A stretch of DNA of 64,000 bases from Marchantia polymorpha subsp. ruderalis (taxonomy: Eukaryota > Streptophyta > Marchantiopsida > Marchantiales > Marchantiaceae): contig AP031354.1 in the NCBI GenBank assembly GCA_037833965.1, positions 14,238,001 to 14,302,000 of the forward strand, written 5' to 3'. Shown in pieces: positions 50,201-60,905 of the stretch (position 1 is the stretch's first letter; each line of letters opens with the position of its first letter). The notes under the pieces were generated by a model. That model made no database searches, had not been told where the DNA came from, and worked only from the letters and a program-made list of their open reading frames with translations. Made by a program: the position numbers and the translations under genes.

Positions 50201-50465
50201 TGTAGTACCCACGCCCTCCATGGCATGCATTGTGGCATCATGAGGTGGATAATTACTCACCCGCATACTTAGGTGCTCGTTAAGATCTGGGATTTTACAA
50301 AAGCTTGAGGTCCCCGTCTCCATTGAATAGTCGCCTCGCCTCCTTCCATGCATGACAAGCACATTGATGGCATAAAGTAATGTTTTGTTGCTCCCTGATC
50401 GCTCGCATTTCTAACGATGATTTTGGCCTCTATCCGTCACCAACATCAACTACTCACCAACCGAA
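47261..50465. other. Intergenic region
   Basis: It contains unrecognised short ORFs (47,804-48,064 plus; 48,032-48,463 minus) and an A/T-rich stretch from 48,880 to 49,990. Around 50,100-50,250 the sequence is G/C-balanced without ORFs. No supported gene. Confidence 0.4.
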
Positions 50466-52680
50466 TATATTATGGTCCCCCATGATCTCGCAACTGGGAA
50501 CTCCAATGTGGCCTTGAACACTGCAGCGAAGCGTGGCCAGGAGCTTTCAGCCAATGTTGTGGACAAAGCGGAGGGGAAGAAATCGGCGACCCAGATTTTG
50601 CTCCAGGGCCTCGACACGTGGGGGCGTATGAGTGGCCGGCCGTCTCGTCCGTCCAGGCTGGATGGAGACTGCGAAGGGATACTTCGTCGCCGTCTTCTTT
50701 TCCTTGGTCTGCTTCTTCTATTCCTTCCTTAACGGCCGGCCTCGGCCCGTCCGTTAGGACTCCGGCTCCCTATCTGGCCTTCGGCCAGAATGTGCGTCCG
50801 ACGGTCCGTCATCGAATATCAGATGGATCGGATCCGCTGGCCAATGGGCGCAGAGAAGAGACCGAAACAACGGTCGATCGAATATGATAGGCGCCGACGT
50901 CGTCGGCGCCGTGCGGCATTGGCTACAGTGGAGGAGAAGCTTGAGTCGCGCTGGACGACCAGGACCTTTATTGCGACCCGACCCGACCCGACCCGACCCG
51001 ACACGACCGGACCCGACCCTGCATCTGATGGATAAGCCAGAACCAACGGAGAGAAGACCCCGAAACAACGGCCCCGTCCCGTGAACAGATGGTGGGCACC
51101 GTCGTCGCATTCTGGAAGACTAATAATGTCCGCCATCGGGCCCCGGAACGACGACCTTTATTGCGACTGGACCCGATCTCCACCCCGCAGGACGATCCCA
51201 AAGTAAGACGCCGCGCCGTAAGCGACACGCGTCCGGCCCGGCCCGGCCCACAACGGCGGGCCGCCGGGGCGATGCGAGACGTCTCACCGGCACTCGCCGC
51301 CGCTCTCTGGCGAGGCAGTCGCCCTCTGGATTTGGAGAGGCCGGTGGATCCAGCACCAGAACGAGCGCTGCTGCTGTTGTGCAGCGTGGGCGTGCCCCTC
51401 TTATGAGCCTCGGATCTCCGAAAAGCAAAAGCCGGTGATGGATTCGATTGTCCCAGGGAGTTAGTTAGGCAGACAGACAGGCAAGCCAGGCAGCGCCAGG
51501 AAGAGCAGGCAAAGCGAAGCCGCGGAAAGGAACGGGTCGGGTCACGGGTGGGTCATCGGGGTCAGGTAGGGCCGGGGGCGGGCGCGCAGAGAGGCAAAGA
51601 GATCTCGCGAGCGATCTGCCTGCGCGGGTGGATGCAGGCAGCGCTAGAGGAAGGCTGGGGCGAAGGCTCCTCCACATCCTGGATGGATGTGGCTGCACTC
51701 GACCGCGACGCCCGGAATAGACGAAGTCGTCTCTGCGACGCTAACGCTCACGCTCGACGTGGGTTCCGGCTCCGCTATTCTGGCCGAGGGCGAGAGAGAG
51801 GCGCTGCGCGTTCGGGGCAGCAGCCAGTTTGGCGGAGACTGGGTGGCGTCGGGGCCCGAAGGCGCGAGTTGCGCGCTCCGCGACTGGGGAGGGAGGCGAG
51901 GCGAGGCGCGAGCCGTCCCCGGTGCGCGGAACGCACGTTTGTCTGGGATCTGCTCGCCGGTCGCCGGTCGCCACATAGCGAGCCACCGGCGAGCGCAGTA
52001 GCGACGCTCGTTGTCGTTGTCGTCGGTTGATGATGTGTGCGTCCCGCGAGTCGGATGCTTGGGATGCGGAGGAGGATTACGGTTCTCCAGTCGCTTCTCT
52101 GCCACCTCTTCTCCATCTGCTGCCACTCGGGGCCCCGTCATCCACTCCCCCCGCGCGGACCACCACCGAAACTCGGCCCCGTTCTCGTTCCAGCGTCGCC
52201 AAAGCGCGTCGAGCTCGCTGACCCGGGCGGGGGCTGGCTCCGGCTGCGGTTCTCGGTCGTGCGTCTCCGTAGTGTCTCTGCCCTCGCGGCCGTACCCGGC
52301 CTGGCCGGGGCCTTCGAAGTAGTTGTAGTGAATCGATAGCGATTTTTTTTTTAGTCTCCGTCTCCGGTAGTAGGCCACCAGTTCGGACTAGAGTAGCGAC
52401 CTTTTCCGCACCGATTGTTTCTCCTCGTCGAGTCGGGCTTGAATCAGGTCGGCAGGTGGCGTGGTGAGCCCGGTGCGATATGCCACTGGTCCTGGCCGCA
52501 GGCCGTGTCATGTTTCTCCTCTGACCTTGCGAGGCCTGTGATAGGTTCTGGCTGAGCTTGATCGCCCTGAACTCACATTGTGGTCTATTGTGGTGAACAA
52601 TGTCGAGGAGGTATGTTCGGATGTGTGATTCTTCCGTCAGATCCGCCGCGGTCACCTTGCTTCGTAGTCATGAATTTCCG
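50466..52680. promoter_or_regulatory. GC-rich block upstream of the PHK gene
   Basis: In an otherwise AT-rich window this ~2.2-kb block is strongly GC- and CpG-rich, with open frames in nearly every register. It ends about 750 bases before the PHK start codon, so it is a plausible promoter and long 5' leader with upstream ORFs. It also holds a CCCGA repeat and a ~200-bp internal duplication. No protein motif is recognisable in any frame. Confidence 0.4.
50817..51180. repeat. Tandem duplication (~200-bp unit) with CCCGA microsatellite
   Basis: Unit 1 (50,817-51,018) and unit 2 (51,022-51,180) share cagatggat/ctgatggat, gagaagaccccgaaacaacgg-like phrases and gacctttattgcgac. Between them, 50,973-51,018 is a (CCCGA)n run. 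A 10-bp-arm palindrome (ggcgccgacg) lies at 50,890-50,910. Confidence 0.7.
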
Positions 52681-53418
52681 CTCTGTTCATGGAGCTGTTG
52701 ACAGAATCATGAGTTTTCCCATACTTTTGACGAACGCTAGAGCTTGTCACTTCACGGTATGCTCGGGGTATGAAGCGGACAGTATTTCCAAGGTGCAACA
52801 CCTTGCCAAAACCTCTGGGCGCCATTACATTATACTTTATTCGTTACAACCCCGGGACCTTCGCTCCCTTTGACTCCTCAATTTCCGTTGCGGAGTCTTG
52901 ATCTCTTCTCAGCATCTGTGGACGTCGTCTCGGTTAGCCTTGAGCTCGCGAACGGAAAGCTACCTGGGCATTATCATCGAGATGGTCCTCCAACCTTCCA
53001 TGGGTGGTTTTTCTCGCCAGCTGCAGGTTCTTCCAGAGTAGGAGAATCGACCGACGCGGCTGCAGTGTGGTCGGGAGGAAGCAACATGGAGAAACTCGGA
53101 AGATCAGTTGGAGAATTGGAGGGAGTCTAGCGAAGTAGAGCATCTTTCGTTGGACTGAGAACAGGAGCAGCGCGGGGCTTGATTGCCAGGTAGCAAGTTC
53201 AGTAAGTCCGGAAGGCATGGAGCGAAGCGGACGGTTGAATGCGACGGGCCCTGGAATCGAATTCTTTCTCAACCGAATTTCTCCATTCATGTCCGATGGC
53301 AGGACCCTTGCTTAGCACCCATAGAAATGGATGAGAACTCCGACTAGTTTCGCACTGTTCTTCGAAAGACGGGACGCGAGAGGACCACTAGGAAGACAAG
53401 TCGAAGATAGGGCCGGAG
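52681..53418 (+). promoter_or_regulatory. Probable 5' leader of the PHK gene
   Basis: The base composition falls back to average. Several short upstream ORFs occur (for example 52,870-53,130). Nothing identifies the transcription start. The PHK ATG at 53,419 lies in ggagATGC context. Confidence 0.3.
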
Positions 53419-56400
53419 ATGCACGCCACCGAGGTGGGATTATCTCCTCGCAGGGAGGAGGATACAGGGAAGTCCTTGAGGGAAAACGATTTGATAAGCA
53501 TGTTTAACGATAACGATCCGCAGTCTGTAGACATGAGAGCCCAACTTTTGCAATATGCATTGGCGAATCAGGAACTTGTGGCTAAACTTGCCGCGAGCGA
53601 CTCTGAGAGAGAAGCTTTGAAGGCTGCCAACGTCGAGCTGACAAGACAGGTTGCTGAGATGCGAAGCAGACTCGCATTAGGTGGTGGCTGTGTAAGAGAC
53701 AGCTCCGAGCAAGCAGACGAAGGCACCTTCTTCGCCACAGCCTGCGAGCAAGTTGAGCGTCAGGACGATGCACAAGTTCCAGGTTATTTAGATGTGGAGA
53801 CGGCCAATTTTTTGCTCAATGCTCTGCAGGACTCTCCGGTCTATGTGAGCTACAGTGACCGCGACTTGCGCTACGTATGGTGTAATCGGACAATGAAAGG
53901 CTTTTCAATTAAGGTGATCTTTCCTCTTCTATCCGGTTTTCTGAACATTCGTCAAACAAAAAATATGAGAGAAGCGGTAATCGTTGGGATTTTGTTACTT
54001 GCATTACACATCGGACAACTCCCGAGTAGAATGTGACTCCTTGAACTTTCTATTCTTACCTTTTTTCTTCCCCTCTAATTCTCAGTTGAAGCTCAATTAT
54101 TTAATGACCGTAAGCGCCAAAGGTCGATGAAATGACACCCAGTGGGAAATTACTACTTCCTGTATGACGCTAGCAGTTTACTACTCGTCGTTCTTGGCTT
54201 CCTATTGTTTCCGTGTATGGATTACCCATGTCATTAATCTGCAGCTAGTGAACTTTCAGTAGTCTAGGGTCTTTCTCACTTTCTTTTCAAGTTTTAAATG
54301 ACGGTCTCTTGAAGTCAAAATCTTTACGAGGAACTGAGAACTAACGAATGAACAAGAGCTATCACATGAGTATATAGTATGATATGGCATAGTGCTAGGC
54401 AATATCCTAGGCTAGGCAATATCCTGGTACTGCGCACTGTACCACTCTAATGATGAAGCTTTGCATTCGGAGGTTTATCTTTATATCCCATTGGTGAATT
54501 AGTGCAGGTTTAATCATATAATGGATTTCAATGTTTTGAGAAACTTGCGCTCTCTTCAGTGGTCTTGACGGATTGGGTTTGTGGATCATCGTGTCGCTGC
54601 TTTGTCTTTTCAAGTGAGATTTTGAAAATCAGGACTGCACTGGTTGTTTCTAGATGTCGCGTTTTGTACTTTGTGTTTCAGCAGGTCGTTGCGATTTTTT
54701 CCAGTTTGAAGGTCCTAGCAAAACTGAAGCTTAAATTTCCTACTGGAAATTAGACCTAACAGTCTCTGTTTTAATTTCAGGATGTTATTGGGAAACGTGA
54801 TGATGAACTTGGACCTCCCGGCACTGAAGGTTTGCTGGACGCGTTAGAGCTTAAGAGAAAAGCTCTTGTTACTCGAGAAACTCAAATAGCTCAAGTCAGA
54901 ATGAATATGCCTGATATTGGACGCGTGTGTTTGATAACGACAAGTCGCCCTCATTTTGACTGTGATGGGAATCTTGTTGGTGTTTCTAACGCCGCGATTG
55001 ATATCACAGAGCAGGCAAGTTCTTGAGATATGTTATTACCACTCAAACTTATTATCTGTTTCTCAACCTGCAAAGTCATATATGCTAATATTTGAGGACA
55101 GTACATTTTATCGATTAACACTTTTAGAGCTCCGTCTCTACACCGCGCTTACCTGCCTTGAACGTTGCGTGCTGTGCAGATGGAAGTGCAAGAACATCTA
55201 TCAAGCCTGAAGAAGGAGGTTATGGCACATAAAGCAACTGAACAGGAGTTACGCCAAGCAGTTCATAACACAGGTGCATTTATGACCTGTCACATAATCC
55301 CCATCTCATAGGTGGTGACGCCTCTCGATAGTTCTGACTTGAAAGTGCGGATTTTTTGATCCGCACTTTCAAGTGCGGATCAAAATCAAAAGACAATTAT
55401 CTCCAAAGCTTAGCTGGTGGAGAAAAATCTATGAGTTTCCGGTGACGGCTATTGAGATACTTGACGTTTCTATGTGTATGGATTTTGTTCCCGGAAAGTT
55501 TTTCACCTCTTTTAAAACTCTAATCTACTAACAGGAGTTGACTTTCTTTTACCCAGTTTTGCACTTTGAATGGGGAATATGTTAGTTTTCTAGGACGGTC
55601 TAGTGATTCGAATAGACTGACGGTCTTTCTTTCGAAGGCGTGGTGTGTAGAACTTTCTATTTTGGTGTCCCTTGCGCCGAGCAAGTTACCCGAGCATTCT
55701 TGTTGTAGGAAGATTTTTGGATTGACGACTAATACATGATCTTTCAATTTGACTGGAGCGACCGAGGTTCGAGCTTCGGGGCCTCGACAGCTATTAGGCT
55801 CCAACTACTGACTACTTATGGTTCTGGCATATTATCAATCCCTTGCTTCTTTCATTTCTGTTGTTTATCAAGCCTTTTGTTTTTATTTTATTAACCTGTC
55901 TCGTCTTCCTGATCTTCATATTTTCAATATGCCGAACTCGAAGTGCGTACATTGATTTGGAGTTCGTCCGCGAGATCTATTTTTGAACGCCTTTTACTCC
56001 TTACCTGCGTCAAGTGGTTACTACGAAACTCAAATTTCTTGTCTCTCAAGTGCTGGTTTCCATAGAAAACTGACCAGCTTGAGGATTGAAACCAGATGTT
56101 TTGAGAATCATGAGTCTCCTTGCTATTAGGTTCTCTTTCTGATACTTACCTTTCTGTTCTGTCACGTAATTGAATTATTCGCCTGTCGACCTACACACTA
56201 TGAAGGAACGATTTAGATTCTGTGACAGTTGTTCCTTACCCTGAGAGAGGATCGATCAGTATTACAAAAAAATATTGTCTTCATGGCGTAACGACGCTTT
56301 AAGGATCACTATGAGTCACTTTTCTGTTCAAGGACACAATTGCATGTTACATGTTGTGTTAGGACAAAGTCAGTGAAATGTGTACGAATATTTAGGCCTT

Positions 56401-59355
56401 CGCACGTTTTTGACTATAAATCCGTAGTTAAATCAGTAAGACCGTCCATTACTTACTTCGTCATGAGCGTCACATACTAATACAAGTGTGCTGTACGCTT
56501 TTCAGAAGAAGCAATATGTGCAAAGAACATGTTCCTGGCTATTATGTCACACGAGATCCGAACTCCGCTGAATGGACTCCTTGGGCTCGCTGAAGCTTTA
56601 GATGCCACAGTTTTGAACGCAGAGCAACAGGAGTTGGTGAACGCCATGCTCTCTTCTGGAGTCATTATCGCAGACATATTGGGTGACATTTTAGATCTTG
56701 CGAGCATGGAAGCCGGTGAGTAAATGCGATGTTTCTCCTTATGTCGCATGAGGAAACACGCCATTCTTGGTCGGTCAAGGTCATACACTCACACAACACA
56801 CTAACAAAAGCTGCGAGGACGTTGGCTTAATTTCTTGTGCCAGACAGTCGTGGTAATTCCTGTTTGTGCACTACGGTTTGTCGCAGAAGATACTGACTTG
56901 TTGGCTCGAAAATCAGGAGGATCGATGCATCTGGAAGAGCAGCCGTTTTCTCCTTCAGAAGCTGTTCAGGACATAATGAAAATGGCTGTCGCTGCCACTA
57001 GAGAAAAAGGAATTCAAGTGCTTTGTGACGTGGCAAGCGATGTACCGTCCAAGGTAAGGCATTTGAAGCTTTTTCCAGTTAAAACGAGATGCTTAGGAAG
57101 TTCATACTTTCATCATATTTGTTTTAAATGCGCCTCTCCCTTTGGGCGAGTGCCTTTTGGGTTAATAATCTCGGCCATGAGAGGAAGCTGTTGTTATGGC
57201 TGATAGTGGCTAGCTCCACAACTTTGAAGAACGTAAATGGAAGAATGTAACAGATTGTAAACTTGGTGAGTCTGAAGAAAGAAGTTTGGGCTGCACATGG
57301 CAACTAAATGCATATTCCTTGTGATATATTCAAGCTGTCTTTATATCTATGTCAATTTTTTGGATTATACTGAAACCTACCTTGCTGCTTATGTTGTTTC
57401 GACTCGTTTCAGCTCATAGGCGACCCGCTTCGGGTTCGGCAGGTGATGAAGTACCTCATTTTAAATGCTATCAAGTTCACTCATGTTGGTACTGTAACGA
57501 TTAGAGTTGGAGTTAGGAGTGTATCTACTCCTTCACTTGAAACTTCATCTATCAAACAGGAAGAGAGACAAGGCATGAGAAGCACAGATTTTATAACCAA
57601 ACGCAAAGCAATGTCTGATGTCGATGATAGAGGTGATTCTCAATTAGATTCCGGCGAACCGTCTGCAAGCTCGATGTATAGAAGGACCCCTGATAAAGAT
57701 GATTCCCCAAGTAGTTCACGCTCATTCAGCACAGAGCAGAAAAGGACGCATTTCACGGGTTCCAATAGTGAAGATTCAGTGGAGAGGCTAAGTAAAGTAG
57801 GAAATTCGAAGTTTGAGAATGGATCTATACTTGTACGGCACGACTCTATTCCAGGTGCAGAACCAAGACATCTACCCAGTGGATGGAACGAAGCGACCCC
57901 GATGGTGGGAGTTGAGGAAGCTGCGGTTCCACATCAACACACGTCAGAATCTATGAAAAGCCAGATAAATGCAAACGCTGAAGAGGTTTATTTGTGGTGT
58001 GAAATTGTCGATACAGGGGTTGGCATCCCTGAAGAGGTATGCCATATTCGCTCTTTGATGTGCCATGAGTTTCGTAGATCTCATCATCTCGTTTACAGCG
58101 TAATCGCTTACAGTTTCACATGGCATCGTTTAATCTCACCTCATGGCTGTTTTCTGACCTTTATGGCTGTTGTTCTTCGTAGGCTTTTCCAACATTATTT
58201 GACAAATTCACTCAAGTAAACACCGGCCCAACCAGGATATATGGAGGTACCGGACTTGGATTAGCAATTTGTAAGCAGGTATTATGTTCTTCCAGCTTAT
58301 GAATATTGCCTAAGCCTATTTTGATGGGTGATTTAAACTGTGGTTGTGTCATGATTCTAAATTAGCTTCTGTATCCTGCATGTACTGTGTCGAAGATAGG
58401 TGAATTTCTTCATTGAAGGACACAATATCGCTACCTACTATCTTATTACTGAAAAGTTCTCCTTTGTTTCTTTCAGCTGGTTGAGCTGATGGGAGGTGAG
58501 CTGACTGTCAAAAGTGAAGTCGGAAAGGGTTCGACTTTCACTTTCAATGTGCTGTGTAAAGTTTCTCAACCGAAGGAAGAGAGACCTTGCGATACGGTAT
58601 GTCAACCACCTTCCAGTGTCAAGGGTCAGACCAAAGATGTGTCCGAAAGTGAGGAGCAATTGGCCTTCACTCCTTTGCAAACATCTTCATTGACAACCAA
58701 TGTGGATTCGGCGGATGCGAGTTCCAAGCAAGAAGGAAAGATACAACCCAGGATTTTGCTGGCTGAAGATAATAAGGTAAATGTTATGGTGGCCATCTCA
58801 ATGTTGAAAAGGCTTGGGTTTACAGCTCAAGTAGTAGCTAACGGGGTTGAAGCATTAGAAGCTATACGTAAAGATCATTATGACCTCGTCCTCCTCGACA
58901 TCTGTATGCCTCTGATGGATGGTTTACAAGTGGCGTATGCCATAAGGCGATACGAGGAAACAGGAGAATGGCCTGAAGATGACCTTAGAGACATCTTTGC
59001 TAGTGCGTCGAAGTCCATGTTGCAAGTGGAGAGCGACAAGGAGAATCGTGAAGCTCAGACGCATTCAGAAACCAGCAAGGACAAACGAGAACGGATGAAG
59101 AACGCTTTAGAAGGTTTGAGGAAAAGTGGTTTAAGCGGGCGCAGATTACCCATAGTGGCCGTCACTGCCAATGCTTTGAGGTCCGATGTCGATAAGTACT
59201 TCGCGCACGGAATGGATGCTTTCATTGCAAAGCCTGTTATGTTTCAAAAGCTGCGGGAAACTCTGGCGAAATACCTGCCTCTGCAGACGCAACAGCAGGC
59301 TGATGTCCCTGAAGGCAGCACTAGTACGAGTGCTAAAGCCAGTGAGGAAAGTTGA
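53419..59355 (+). CDS. PHK: PAS-histidine kinase with receiver domain (PHK-type hybrid kinase), complete, eight exons
   Basis: Exons: 53,419-53,913, 54,781-55,014, 55,180-55,273, 56,506-56,715, 56,887-57,053, 57,413-58,036, 58,183-58,278 and 58,477-59,355. They sum to 2799 bases (932 aa plus TGA) with all phases matching. Domains: N-terminal coiled coil (about 30-90), PAS (about 122-243, [18 protein letters not shown] ... [16 protein letters not shown]), linker helix, HisKA with phospho-acceptor His about 290 ([15 protein letters not shown]), HATPase with N-box ([13 protein letters not shown], about 414-426), G1 (VDTGVGIPE, about 598) and G2 (GGTGLGLAI), then a receiver with acidic pair (LAEDN, about 737) and phospho-Asp about 781 ([12 protein letters not shown]), VTANA and AKPV. 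No membrane segments, so probably soluble. This layout matches the PHK kinases of mosses and liverworts. A ~160-residue Ser/Glu-rich insert separates the N and G1 boxes. Intron 2 uses a GC donor (gcaagt). Confidence 0.9.
55337..55387. repeat. Overlapping palindromes (segment / inverted copy / segment) in PHK intron 3
   Basis: Arms 55,337-55,352 (acttgaaagtgcggat) and 55,359-55,374 are exact inverted copies. The second arm is also part of a further palindrome, with 55,350-55,368 pairing to 55,371-55,387. The core gcggat segment thus occurs direct, inverted and direct. Confidence 0.9.
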
Positions 59356-59715
59356 TTTACATCATTGTTCAGTCAACGGAGTACTTAGAGAAATGTCTTC
59401 CCATTCGGGGTAAATGTCAATATGTGCCTGGATTAGTGACACTTTACCAGTTTGTATAGACACTTTGTTCTTTCCGACAGTAGGTACATTTCGTCCTGGT
59501 GCATAGATCGATTTCTTGGGGCTTGGCCATGGGCATATGTGAAGCACCCCTGAGTTTCAAGCCGTGAAATCACGTATTCGGGGGTTATGCATAGTGCGCT
59601 CCAATCTACAGTAGAAACACTCTTGTACCATATTAGATCAGTTTAATTCTTGATACAGTAGCACAGTTTTTTCCGGCAATTCGGTTTGAACTAAATTCAC
59701 TGAAACGTGAGTATG

Positions 59716-59757
59716 CAGTGATCTTCCACTTGAAGCAACTGCTTTAAGTGGAAGATC
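59716..59757. repeat. 17-bp-arm palindrome downstream of PHK
   Basis: Arms 59,720-59,736 (gatcttccacttgaagc) and 59,741-59,757 pair with one mismatch around aact. The word gcagt just before the left arm returns inverted as actgc across the loop. It could form a stem in the PHK 3' UTR if transcription extends this far. Confidence 0.85.
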
Positions 59758-60878
59758 TGTCTCCTGTCTGGGCGTGTCTGGGCACAGTAGAACTGTCCCT
59801 TGCCTGAAATAAGAGCATACGTCATCACTCAAGGTAGTTCTTTATAAAACGACAACGTCACTCGGGCACACAACTTCCCCCTTTCCAGTATTCTCATGTA
59901 TAAGTTGCGTCTAATCGTGGCCGAGACTTACATTCGAAATGACGTTACTTTTCGAATAGGTTGTCTACTCAAGGGGTTTGCTTCAAACACCCATCTGACC
60001 CTGAGTACCACTACATACCCGCACATTGAATTAACTGTGGAGAAGGCTTACGGGTTGCATAATTGTGCACTGAGATGGCTGAGAATGAAAGTCTATTGAT
60101 TTAAGTGTAACCTAAAATTCACAAGATTGTATATAGATCGCGAAACACGACTGCGTATTGTCCGCATATGTATGGGCACAGAGAAATGCTGTAGATTGCG
60201 AATGTAACTGTACCCTACAAATCACATGAATGTGTTATGGGATTATTGAACTCAAAGTATGTTTTGGTAAGAATATTATTACATATTGTAGAATGCACGT
60301 CAAACCCGCAAAGGCATTAGAACTTGAAGTTCGCCAGTTTACTGGAGTGCATATAAGCTGCAGGTAATATGATAAGATGACTTACAATGGACAATTTCAA
60401 TAATAAACGATGAACATAACAATACCCACTCCTAAACCTAATAATCACCTTTCTCTTCATTAACATTCTCTTCCAAAAGATTGTTAAGTATAAGAAAATA
60501 AATGAACTTGGAGAGTCTTCTTTACTTCTTATTACTCTTTTCGCATTCTTAGTTTATTTTAATTTTGTTACTTCTCATACTATTGCATTTGCAAGTAGTA
60601 TTCATGAAATGAGTTTTATAAACATCTTCTTATGTATTTACTGTATCTCATATATTATCATCATGGATCTTACAAGCTATTCATAATCCATATTCAGTCA
60701 TTTCTATAAAATATATTTATGATTGATATTTGAATTTTGAGTACAATATTTTATTTTTATACTATGCTTTAGACTACATTGAAATCAAAATATATTGATT
60801 CAATACTTGTCTATGCAACATCAAACTATTTAACTATATTTTAATTCCAATAGAAATTTTTAAATATATTTTCTTGTT

Positions 60879-60905
60879 ATATATATATATATATATATAT
60901 ATATA
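60879..60905. repeat. TA microsatellite
   Basis: About thirteen TA units in AT-rich intergenic DNA. Confidence 0.95.

Noticed and set aside
51644-52378. 244-aa minus-strand ORF and several overlapping ORFs over 100 aa in the GC-rich block
   Set aside because: Stop codons are rare in all frames of GC-rich DNA. The peptides are Arg/Pro/Ala-rich without motifs, and frames on both strands compete equally.
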